A stretch of 64,000 bases of DNA from Clostridia bacterium (GTDB taxonomy: Bacteria; Bacillota; Clostridia; Oscillospirales; CAG-272). Position 1 is the first letter of the stretch. Each line of letters opens with the position of its first letter. The stretch spans positions 40,488-104,487 of the forward strand of contig JAFTRE010000032.1 of assembly GCA_017462385.1 (NCBI GenBank), read 5' to 3'. The translations under genes were made by a program, and so were the position numbers. The notes below the pieces were generated by a model, which saw only the letters and a list, made by a program, of their open reading frames with translations, made no database searches and was not told the origin of the DNA. Of this stretch, positions 36,480 through 43,095 are shown piece by piece.

Positions 36480-37415
36480 TTAATTATATTTTATTTGAGA
36501 TACTCCGTATCTCTCGTTGGCGAAGTTTTCGTCGAAAATATCGACGTCATATACCCTCACGGCCGTGTCGGTTGGCTGTCCGGTGCCGCGCACGGTGACC
36601 GAGAACAGCTCGGTTCTTTGCGTCACGTTGCCGCCCGAGGGAGCTGTGTAGGAAAATATCAGATAGTTGGCGGCGGTATAGTTTGCCGCGCCGCCGTCCG
36701 CCGAGACGGCGGAATTTATGTACGTCACGTCGGGCTCAAAGTCGAGCTTTAGCTCCAAGCCGTAAAAATTAACGTAGCCGGTCACTGTCAGCGTATATGT
36801 CAGGCTGCCGTCGGAGTTTGAGGTGCACTGTATGAATATCTGGTTGCGCACCGCGCGGTACTGCGCCGTGACGGTCATATCCTGCGCCACATTTTTCAGC
36901 GACTTGTCCCAGCCGCTGAATTCGTAGCCCTCGTATATAGGTGTGGAGGGCGCGGTGGCGTCGCCGCCTTGCTCCACGCGCTGCGTCGACAGCAGATTGC
37001 CGTCGCGGTCGAAAAACGCGACTGTATACTGAGCGGTGGGGGTAGTGGTGTCGGGAGTCGGCGCGGTCGTGACGGGTGTAGCGGTCGTGACGGGTGCCGA
37101 TGTGGTTGTTGTGACAGGCGTTGTTGCGGTCACGGCGGTGGTGTCGACAGGTTCGGTCGTCGTTTCGGCAGGCGTGGTCGTAGCGGTTACGTCCGCCGCG
37201 GTTGTGTCCGGGGCAGATGTGTCCGCGGTGGTTATTTCCGCGGCGGTTATTTCCGCGGCGGTTATTTCCGCGGCGGTTATTTCCGCTGTGGATGTGTCTG
37301 CAATGGTGGTATTTATCAGCGTGTCGGGGAGGTCGTTGTCTGTTATTCCGCATCCCGCAACGGCAAAAGCCGCCAGAACCGACGCGCCGAGCAAAATAAT
37401 TTTATTCGGTCTCAT
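36480..37415 (-). CDS. Surface lipoprotein with Thr-rich stalk and cohesin-like domain
   Basis: The 311-residue protein has a lipoprotein signal with lipobox FAVAGC (Cys about 21), a Thr/Ala/Pro-rich stalk (about 30-135) that includes AEITA repeats, one InlB-like repeat (YEGYEFSGWDKSL) and a C-terminal domain of about 120 residues (FYGLELKLDFEPDVTY, AANYLIFSYTAPSGG, ELFSVTV) resembling a cohesin fold and homologous to the end of the upstream protein. It would be lipid-anchored and display a binding module. It starts one base after the upstream stop and 33 bases before the dockerin protein start. The cohesin call is by pattern and context. Confidence 0.75.
   Translation of the reverse strand: MRPNKIILLGASVLAAFAVAGCGITDNDLPDTLINTTIADTSTAEITAAEITAAEITAAEITTADTSAPDTTAADVTATTTPAETTTEPVDTTAVTATTPVTTTTSAPVTTATPVTTAPTPDTTTPTAQYTVAFFDRDGNLLSTQRVEQGGDATAPSTPIYEGYEFSGWDKSLKNVAQDMTVTAQYRAVRNQIFIQCTSNSDGSLTYTLTVTGYVNFYGLELKLDFEPDVTYINSAVSADGGAANYTAANYLIFSYTAPSGGNVTQRTELFSVTVRGTGQPTDTAVRVYDVDIFDENFANERYGVSQIKYN
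37228..37289 (-). repeat. 15-base tandem repeat in the lipoprotein stalk
   Basis: The unit GTTATTTCCGCGGCG (plus strand) occurs about four times with almost no change and encodes AEITA. The period is a multiple of three, so slippage would change stalk length without breaking the frame. Confidence 0.85.
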
Positions 37416-37416
37416 T

Positions 37417-38556
37417 TTATTGATTGGTATAGACGTTGTGTATCACGCTATAGCTTGAGTCGTTATAGCTTTCGTCAAACATATCGATGTCGTAAACGGT
37501 TATCACCGCGCTCCTTACATCGGCGGTGTTGTTAAAGGTAAGGCTTAGCAGCTCGGTCTGCGCCGATATATCCGCGCCCGTCGGCGAGGTATACGAGAAT
37601 ATAATATATTCATCGTTCATATAGTTTGCGGCGGCACCCGACGCTAAAACGCTGTTGCTCGCATATTCGAGTCCGTTCAGCGTGAATTTGAGCTTGAATT
37701 CAAATCCGTACATATCCACGTCGCCGCTGACGGATATTTTGGCGGTCGTTGTGCCGTCGCCGTTGTCGGCGCAGTCAAATTGCACGAGGTTGCTTGTGTC
37801 GGCGGCGGCGGAGGACGCGGTATAGGTCTGCGCGCTCTCGGTGACGGCGACAGTCAGCGTCTCTTTGATGCCGACCAGCTCGCCTGCGGCGTTTTCCCAG
37901 TGGTCAAACGTCTCGCCGTCGGGCATTGAGGCGCTGAGCTTGATCACGTCGCCGACCTTGTAAAGTCCGCTTGTCGTGCCGTCGGGCAGCGTGCCGTTCG
38001 TTACAGTTATCTGGCTGTACTCGGCATTGGCAAGACGGTCGGTTTTGTAACCAAAATATATCTGCGCCATAGCACCGTATTCCAGAACACTGTTTACAAG
38101 GTTTTTCAAGTTTGTATTTGTGCTGCTTTTCTTGGAATACGCATATTTAAGTATGCTGTATTTATCAAGATTACTGTATATGATCTCGTCGCCGCTCTTT
38201 ATATAGGCTTTGGCATAGAAATCATCCGTCATCTGTCTTGCCGCCACGTCCTTGAACTCATATGCGTCGTAAACCACGCCTCCGATAGTTTGTGTGCCGT
38301 GCTCGGTGAGACGATAGGTGGCATTTGCATATGTATACTCGGTCTGCGCCGACGACCAGATAAGCAATCCGCTCTCCGCTCCTGCGGGTACATTATCGGC
38401 TTTGACATAATACACCACGCAAATGTTACTTTGCAGCGCCAGATTGTGTCCGCTGACCTTTACCGTGGGTGCTTCGGTTTCTGCATTAATGTAAATACAA
38501 AAAAGGCCGGATATCAAAATTGCCACAGAAAGAATAAACGCAACGCTCTTTTTCAT
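37417..38556 (-). CDS. Secreted protein with cohesin-like C-terminal domain
   Basis: The 379-residue protein has a signal peptide (cleavage near INA-ETEA, residue 25), an N-terminal beta domain with LALQSNICVVYYVKA, a helical segment LNKLVNSVLEYG-like (here LKNLVNSVLEYGAMAQIYFG) common in gut Firmicutes secreted proteins, an InlB/Big-like stretch (YKVGDVIKLSASMPDGETF) and a C-terminal domain (about 255-379) with MYGFEFKLKFTLNGLEY, AANYMNDEYIIFSYTSPTG and TELLSLTF. That domain is clearly related to the next protein's C-terminus. It has no anchor of its own, so it may be released or held by partners. GAGGTAG precedes ATG 38556. Confidence 0.72.
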   Translation of the reverse strand: MKKSVAFILSVAILISGLFCIYINAETEAPTVKVSGHNLALQSNICVVYYVKADNVPAGAESGLLIWSSAQTEYTYANATYRLTEHGTQTIGGVVYDAYEFKDVAARQMTDDFYAKAYIKSGDEIIYSNLDKYSILKYAYSKKSSTNTNLKNLVNSVLEYGAMAQIYFGYKTDRLANAEYSQITVTNGTLPDGTTSGLYKVGDVIKLSASMPDGETFDHWENAAGELVGIKETLTVAVTESAQTYTASSAAADTSNLVQFDCADNGDGTTTAKISVSGDVDMYGFEFKLKFTLNGLEYASNSVLASGAAANYMNDEYIIFSYTSPTGADISAQTELLSLTFNNTADVRSAVITVYDIDMFDESYNDSSYSVIHNVYTNQ

Positions 38557-38600
38557 TTATACTACCTCTTTTTATAAATCTAATATTTTTATAATCATAT

Positions 38601-38635
38601 AAAAACCCCGTTTCCCGCTATACCGGGGAAACGGG
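38601..38635 (-). terminator. Terminator between the small peptide gene and the surface operon
   Basis: On the minus strand CCCGTTTCCC pairs with GGGAAACGGG around a 9-base loop and is followed by GTTTTTATA. It lies between the 38-codon gene and the cohesin-like gene, with no second promoter evident before 38556, so the operon may depend on readthrough. Confidence 0.85.
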
Positions 38636-38660
38636 ATCTTTGCTTTGTTTAAAGACTCAA

Positions 38661-38777
38661 TTATTCCATATCGGGCTCGAGATATTCGCCGCCTCCGGGA
38701 GAGTCAGTAATAATATCCTCGCTCACCAGAACAATCAGCTTGAATTCCGGTGCGCTATAATTCTTTTTTGTAGCCAT
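38661..38777 (-). CDS. Small 38-residue peptide leading the surface operon
   Basis: ATG 38777 follows a strong GGAGGT site by 9 bases, and the frame ends at 38661, just before a terminator. The peptide begins MATKKNYSAPEFKLIVLVSE and continues with DIITDSPGGGEYLEPDME. The form 'basic start, APEF-x-L, acidic EDIIT, Gly-rich end' resembles short peptides of unknown role that I recall upstream of secreted proteins in gut Clostridia. No signal peptide or double-Gly leader is clear. Its promoter and ribosome site are strong, so it is probably well expressed. Confidence 0.7.
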   Translation of the reverse strand: MATKKNYSAPEFKLIVLVSEDIITDSPGGGEYLEPDME

Positions 38778-38856
38778 GAGAGATTTACCTCCAATTAAAT
38801 TTAAATAACCACATAATTTACATTATGTTGTGCAAAAGATATTTTTCCTCTTTTTA

Positions 38857-38885
38857 AGAATACCATAAAAACCTCATTATGTCAA
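38857..38885 (-). promoter_or_regulatory. Promoter of the small peptide and surface operon
   Basis: TTGACA (38880-38885), a 17-base spacer and TATTCT (38857-38862) lie on the minus strand, giving a leader of about 73 bases. The gap from 38778 to 39190 also holds the divergent promoter at 39097; apart from the two promoters I see nothing in it. Confidence 0.75.
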
Positions 38886-39096
38886 TATGATTTTAAAAAA
38901 ACGTCATTAAATATATATATCCGTATATCTGCAAAACCAATGAACTCATAAAAATTCATCATGCTACTCGGCACATTTGTCCGCCACACTTTACAAATCG
39001 GTCTTTACGCTCGGAAAAAGCACCTCTGCTGTATATTTAAACGTGTTTTCGTCAACTTGTCGTGTCAATTTTGCGCGCAAACCATGTAAACGCGTG

Positions 39097-39125
39097 TTGA
39101 CAAAGTGACAATTTGATGATATAAT
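39097..39125 (+). promoter_or_regulatory. Promoter of the phosphate-transport operon
   Basis: A consensus TTGACA (39097-39102) and TATAAT (39120-39125) with a 17-base spacer precede the PhoU-like gene. I see no clear Pho box. Confidence 0.88.
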
Positions 39126-39190
39126 GTGATATCCATCTTCGGCAAATGTCGAAAAACTTTATTATTATTCATTAACGGAGGTTTATCCAT

Positions 39191-39841
39191 ATGCTCAGGA
39201 AGCACAGCGATGTCCACGCCACAATCGTGGAACAGATCAAGGATGTGGAAAAGTGTCTCATCAACTTTGAAAACTTCATGCGTGCCGCTACCACACCCGA
39301 AACCGTACCGGAGACTCTCCGCGCACTTTGCGAGGGTGTTATGGACGCCGAAAACGCCGCAGATGTCTCTCTGCGTGCCATGATTGACTCGCTCAGCGCC
39401 GGTTCTTACCTGCCCTCCACACGCGAGGATCTCATCTCCATCGCCGCAAGCTGTGACAAGATCGCAAACAAGTGCGAGACTGTTGCAAAGATCATCGTTC
39501 AACAGCGTCTGGTCTGCCCTGCAGAATATGCGGAATCTCTCAACGAGATCTTCAACATCACAAAGCAGCAGTTCGAGATTCTTGAGGAGTGCATAAGCAT
39601 GCTGTTCTCCAAGCTGAACGTGCTTCAGCAGGATCCTGCCAAGCTTGACAGCATTCGCGCGCTTGAGTCTCAGGTTGACCGCATTGAGGACGGTCTGTAT
39701 GAGACCATCTATGCCTCCAACATCGAGCTTGCCGCAAAAATGCAGTTCTCTCATGTCATAGAAATGCTCTGCGACCTCTCCGACATCATCGAGGATATCG
39801 CAGATAAGATCCAGATCATGGTAATCGCCAGAAAGGCATAA
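39191..39841 (+). CDS. PhoU-like protein, DUF47 family (Pit accessory regulator)
   Basis: This all-helical protein of 216 residues belongs to the DUF47/TIGR00153 family, related to PhoU. Acidic and His residues that could bind metal are spread through helices such as VMDAENAADVSLRAMIDSL and ALESQVDRIEDGLYETIYA. Such proteins are commonly encoded just before PiT transporters and are thought to control them. ACGGAGG lies about 8 bases before ATG 39191, and pit starts 11 bases after the stop. Confidence 0.88.
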   Translation: MLRKHSDVHATIVEQIKDVEKCLINFENFMRAATTPETVPETLRALCEGVMDAENAADVSLRAMIDSLSAGSYLPSTREDLISIAASCDKIANKCETVAKIIVQQRLVCPAEYAESLNEIFNITKQQFEILEECISMLFSKLNVLQQDPAKLDSIRALESQVDRIEDGLYETIYASNIELAAKMQFSHVIEMLCDLSDIIEDIADKIQIMVIARKA

Positions 39842-39852
39842 GGCGACCGGAA

Positions 39853-40941
39853 ATGTGGATGTATTTACTGCTCGCGGCCGGTCTTTTCATGGGCTGGTCC
39901 CTCGGTACTAACGACGCCGCCAACGCATTCGGCACCGCCGTTGCGACCCGCGTTGTTAAATACCGTACAGCGATAATCATAATCGCAATCATGGTCATGT
40001 TCGGCGCTGTGCTGATGGGACATCAAAACATCAATAAGCTTGCCAGCATTGCAACCAACAACGAGGTCTCCGCATCTGCCGAGCAGGTAGACGCGGCGAT
40101 CGCCGCAGGTACGCTCAACACATTGAAGCTCAAATCCGCGCTCAAGGCGGCCATCATTTTCGCCTGCGCAGGTCTGACAGTCTTTATCATGAGCTATCTT
40201 AAATTTCCCGTTTCGGCAAACCAGTCGGTCACGGGCGCCGTTATCGGTTGGGGTCTGTGCTATGCAGACTACAGCAACGCCGAGATTCGAGGCCAGAACC
40301 TCGCAGAGATACTCGAGTTCATGTCAACATGGCTCATCAACCCGCTGGGAGCGGCTTTGATCTCATTTGTTCTTGTGTTTTTGGTCAAAAAGTTCATTGA
40401 AAAATGGCTGACCTCTATGAAGTACTACGATATAATAATCAAAATCGGTTATATAATCGCAGGCGGCTTCTCGGCTTACAGTATCGGTCAGAACAGCTCG
40501 GCATCCGTTACTGCTTTCTACTATGACGCAACCGGCAAGGGCGCCAACCTCATCTATGGTAACGAAGGCTTTTTCACCGGCGCTCGCATCGCCGCTATCA
40601 TCGGTGGCTTGGCAATCGCCGTCGGCGTTCTTACCTTCTCCAAGAGAGTTATGATGACGGTCGGCTCCTCCATTGCCGAGATCAGCCAGGTTGACGGATT
40701 TGTCGTTATCATCGCATCCGCGCTGACCGTTGTGCTCATGGGCAACCTTATGGCTATTCCCGTTTCCACCTCGCAGTCTGTCGTCGGTGCAGTTATCGGC
40801 GCAGGACTTGTCAGCGGTGTCAAAAAGGTGCACTTCGGAGTTCTCAAAAATGTCGCTATCGCCTGGGTATCCTCGCCTACCGTCGCGGGACTTCTCGCGT
40901 GGATCGTAGGTATCTGCACCAAGGGCTATTTTGGCGCGTAA
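39853..40941 (+). CDS. pit: Low-affinity inorganic phosphate transporter, PiT family
   Basis: This membrane protein of 362 residues has the two PiT signature repeats, GTNDAANAFGTAVATR (about 18) with KFPVSANQSVTGAVIG (about 120) and AIPVSTSQSVVGAVIG (about 300). It imports phosphate, usually as a metal-phosphate with protons. About ten hydrophobic segments are visible. It is cotranscribed with the DUF47 gene and ends at a strong terminator. Confidence 0.93.
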   Translation: MWMYLLLAAGLFMGWSLGTNDAANAFGTAVATRVVKYRTAIIIIAIMVMFGAVLMGHQNINKLASIATNNEVSASAEQVDAAIAAGTLNTLKLKSALKAAIIFACAGLTVFIMSYLKFPVSANQSVTGAVIGWGLCYADYSNAEIRGQNLAEILEFMSTWLINPLGAALISFVLVFLVKKFIEKWLTSMKYYDIIIKIGYIIAGGFSAYSIGQNSSASVTAFYYDATGKGANLIYGNEGFFTGARIAAIIGGLAIAVGVLTFSKRVMMTVGSSIAEISQVDGFVVIIASALTVVLMGNLMAIPVSTSQSVVGAVIGAGLVSGVKKVHFGVLKNVAIAWVSSPTVAGLLAWIVGICTKGYFGA

Positions 40942-40952
40942 ATTACATAAAC

Positions 40953-40986
40953 AAAAAAGCTGTGACCGCGGTCACAGCTTTTTTAT
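40953..40986 (+). terminator. Terminator after pit
   Basis: AAGCTGTGACC pairs with GGTCACAGCTT, followed by TTTTTA; the A-run before it makes it work on either strand. Confidence 0.92.
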
Positions 40987-41017
40987 TTCAACCAAAGATT
41001 TCATTTGTAAAAAGCTC

Positions 41018-41046
41018 TTGCAATTTGACGAAAAACATTATATAAT
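41018..41046 (+). promoter_or_regulatory. Promoter of the HAD phosphatase gene
   Basis: TTGCAA (41018-41023), a 17-base spacer and TATAAT (41041-41046) lie about 30 bases before ATG 41078. Confidence 0.7.
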
Positions 41047-41077
41047 AAAGTGAAAATAAAAACCGAGGACTACCGAT

Positions 41078-41815
41078 ATGACCGTTACTGCCATCGCCCC
41101 CAGAAACATAAAGCTGATCGCTTTCGATCTCGACGGTACGCTGACTCAGCACAAATCGCCGCTGGAGCCGTCCGCCCGCCGTCTTCTTGACGAGCTTTCC
41201 GCAAAATACAAGCTGCTAATGGTGGGGGCGGGTGCCTGCCGCCGCATTTTCAACCAGATGGAGAGCTATCCCATCGACATTATCGGAAATTACGGGCTTC
41301 AGTGCGCGGTTTACGATGCCGAGAAGCGGGATATTGTCATTACCGCCGAGCACACAAAGCCTTGTGACCGCGAAAGCGTCACCGCCCGCGTCGAGCAATT
41401 GCGCCAAAAATACGGCATGACAAAATATTGGGGCGACAGCGTCGAATTTCACGCGTCGGGCGCTGTTACCATTCCCTGCATAGGAACCAAAGCTCCCATC
41501 GACGAAAAGCTCGCCTACGACCCCGACCGCTCAAAGCGCCGCGCCATTTACGAGGAGGTAAAAGCTCTTTTTCCCGAATACACTGTGTTTGTCGGCGGCT
41601 CGTCCTCATTTGACATGGTGCCCGCGCCTTATGACAAATATTACGCGCTGGATTCCTACTGCCGTGAAAACGGCCTGAAGCACGAAAACGTGCTATATGT
41701 CGGCGACGATTACGGCAACGGAGGCAATGACGAGGCGGTGTTCGAATCCGATTTTCCCGCCGTCGCCATCGATGACTACCGCACCACACCTGAAATATTG
41801 AAATTTCTTTTGTAA
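41078..41815 (+). CDS. HAD-superfamily hydrolase, type IIB (phosphomannomutase-like)
   Basis: This 245-residue cytoplasmic protein has the nucleophile motif AFDLDGTLTQH (about 16), a cap domain and the C-terminal metal motif VGDDYGNGGNDEAVF (about 208). The PIDIIGNYGLQ and VEFHASGAVTI stretches resemble phosphomannomutase-like or trehalose-phosphatase-like type IIB members. The substrate is probably a sugar phosphate but cannot be named. It is transcribed alone between its promoter and terminator. Confidence 0.85.
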   Translation: MTVTAIAPRNIKLIAFDLDGTLTQHKSPLEPSARRLLDELSAKYKLLMVGAGACRRIFNQMESYPIDIIGNYGLQCAVYDAEKRDIVITAEHTKPCDRESVTARVEQLRQKYGMTKYWGDSVEFHASGAVTIPCIGTKAPIDEKLAYDPDRSKRRAIYEEVKALFPEYTVFVGGSSSFDMVPAPYDKYYALDSYCRENGLKHENVLYVGDDYGNGGNDEAVFESDFPAVAIDDYRTTPEILKFLL

Positions 41816-41820
41816 ACAGT

Positions 41821-41851
41821 AAAAAAGCCTTCTCCTTGAGGAGAAGGCTTT
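41821..41851 (+). terminator. Terminator after the HAD gene
   Basis: AAGCCTTCTCC pairs with GGAGAAGGCTT around TTGA. The sequence CTTCTCCTTGAGGAGAAG also forms the ends of the palindromic element at 56962-57140, so this terminator may derive from one. Confidence 0.85.
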
Positions 41852-41889
41852 GCGCGATTTTACGGACCATCGAGGACGCCGGTCCGTTA

Positions 41890-42564
41890 CTATTTATAAT
41901 TCTCCGTCTCTCTTTGCAGCTCCTGCATCTTTTCCTCCATATCGGCGAGAGATTCAGAGTACGTTTTCATTTTTCCGTATAGATCCGGGGGCACCTTGCC
42001 CTCGTTTTTGTATTTGAGACGGTGCTCAAGTGTTGCCCAATAGTCCATAGCAATGGTGCGTATCTGTATTTCGGCGGGGACGGAGACCGAGCCCTCCGAC
42101 ATATACACCGAAACGTCAACAATAAGATGCAAACTTCGGTATCCGCTGGGCTTGGGCTTTGCGATATAGTCCTTTTTTTCAAGCAGAGTTATACCGTCGT
42201 GAGCGATGAGCAGGTCGGCAATGCGATAAGCGTCATCAATATAGTTGCAGATGACGCGAATGCCCGCGATATCGGTCAGATTGTCGTGTATGGATTGCAT
42301 AGTTACAGGATACCCCCGATTTTGCAGCTTACCGAAAATACTGCGTGGGGTCTTGAGTCTTGTTTCTATGTGGTGGATGGGGTTATAGTCGTTTTTGACG
42401 TGAAATTCATCGTCAAGTGTCTCAAGCGTGGTGCGTACCTTTGTTATTGCCGCGCGATAGAGCAGCATTTGCTCTGCAAAATAGGACACGTATTTGTCCA
42501 AGTTGTTCTCGCGAAGCAGCCCGACAATATCGTCGGGACTCATGATATTATCTGCCGTAACCAT
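41890..42564 (-). CDS. relQ: Small alarmone synthetase, RelQ/YjbM type
   Basis: This protein of 224 residues has only the (p)ppGpp synthetase domain: RLKTPRSIFGKLQNRG (about 70), DLTDIAGIRVICNYIDDAY, KPSGYRSLHLIV and EIQIRTIAMDYWATLEHRL. It would make ppGpp or pppGpp without a hydrolase domain, in response to cell-wall or other stress in relatives. The predicted transcript start (about 42586) rules out an upstream start, leaving ATG 42564, although AGGGAGG is only 2 bases away. An alternative start lies at ATG about 42543. Confidence 0.92.
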   Translation of the reverse strand: MVTADNIMSPDDIVGLLRENNLDKYVSYFAEQMLLYRAAITKVRTTLETLDDEFHVKNDYNPIHHIETRLKTPRSIFGKLQNRGYPVTMQSIHDNLTDIAGIRVICNYIDDAYRIADLLIAHDGITLLEKKDYIAKPKPSGYRSLHLIVDVSVYMSEGSVSVPAEIQIRTIAMDYWATLEHRLKYKNEGKVPPDLYGKMKTYSESLADMEEKMQELQRETENYK

Positions 42565-42592
42565 CGCCTCCCTGTATTTTTCTACACTATAT

Positions 42593-42621
42593 ATTATAAT
42601 ACAGTTGCGCACGCTTGTCAA
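42593..42621 (-). promoter_or_regulatory. Promoter of relQ
   Basis: TTGACA (42616-42621), a 17-base spacer and TATAAT (42593-42598) lie on the minus strand, 29 bases before ATG 42564. Confidence 0.88.
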
Positions 42622-42728
42622 ATGAATTTTCGGTGTATTATCAGTGAAAATCGTCGGGAGGTTTGGCTGTCATTGAAATTTTTATAAAAACTATTGACAA
42701 TTTTAATTATTCATGTTATTATAATAAC

Positions 42729-42818
42729 GTAAGGAGCACCTGCGACGGTTGCTTCCCAAGTTGATTATCTAAAAAGATAACCGTCTACATTGGAAGTGTG
42801 AGGCGGTTATCTTTTTTT
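42729..42818 (+). ncRNA. Candidate antitoxin RNA of a type I toxin-antitoxin locus
   Basis: The promoter TTGACA (42694-42699) / TATTAT (42717-42722) would start an RNA of about 90 bases at GTAAGGAGC. It ends in a hairpin (GATAACCG 42776-42783 with CGGTTATC 42804-42811) followed by seven T. The RNA is convergent with the toxin mRNA and overlaps its last codon and 3' end; the toxin stop lies within the shared hairpin. Such a layout is known for holin-like type I toxins of Firmicutes. Confidence 0.72.
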
Positions 42819-42890
42819 GTTGTCTATGTAAACCAAAAGCGCTAGTATGAATCCTGCTATCAGGAACAACTGCTCTAATGTTATATACAT
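42807..42890 (-). CDS. Type I toxin, holin-like small membrane peptide
   Basis: The 27-residue peptide starts MYITLEQLFLIAGFILALLV and ends with a charged tail (YIDNKKR). One membrane helix plus a basic C-terminus fits the Hol-Tox family (PF16935) of type I toxins that depolarize the membrane. ATG 42890 follows GGGGAGG by 8 bases; an in-frame upstream extension has no such site. The Shine-Dalgarno lies in a hairpin (42900-42915). The antitoxin RNA comes from the opposite strand. Confidence 0.85.
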   Translation of the reverse strand: MYITLEQLFLIAGFILALLVYIDNKKR

Positions 42891-42899
42891 CGGCATCAC

Positions 42900-42915
42900 C
42901 TCCCCTCTCGGGGAG
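42900..42915 (-). promoter_or_regulatory. Hairpin that hides the toxin ribosome binding site
   Basis: On the toxin mRNA CTCCCC pairs with GGGGAG around a GAGA tetraloop. The second arm is the core of the ribosome binding site, so full-length toxin mRNA would be poorly translated until processed or refolded. Confidence 0.65.
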
Positions 42916-43009
42916 CAAAAAAGATATGCTTTCCCGAAAATTTCGGGATGCAACCGCCGCACCGTTTTGACGCTCCTTACGGCTTCAAGTCCAAAGACTG
43001 TCCACGGCA

Positions 43010-43039
43010 TTTATATCACTTTTTATATATTCCTGTCAA
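43010..43039 (-). promoter_or_regulatory. Promoter of the toxin mRNA
   Basis: TTGACA (43034-43039) and TATAAA (43010-43015), 18 bases apart, give a 5' leader of about 113 bases before ATG 42890. That leader contains GTAAGGAGC and CGGTTGC-TCCC, which also occur near the 5' end of the antitoxin RNA. Confidence 0.72.
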
Positions 43040-43043
43040 CATA

Positions 43044-43082
43044 AATTTCGCCCGCCGAATTATCATTCGGCGGGCGATTGTT
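43044..43082 (-). terminator. Terminator after the GLUG-repeat gene
   Basis: A 12-base perfect stem (CGCCCGCCGAAT/ATTCGGCGGGCG, loop TATC) lies just past the stop of the GLUG gene. A T-rich tail is clearer on the plus strand (ATTGTTGTTTT). Confidence 0.75.
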
Positions 43083-43095
43083 GTTTTGTGTTTAA

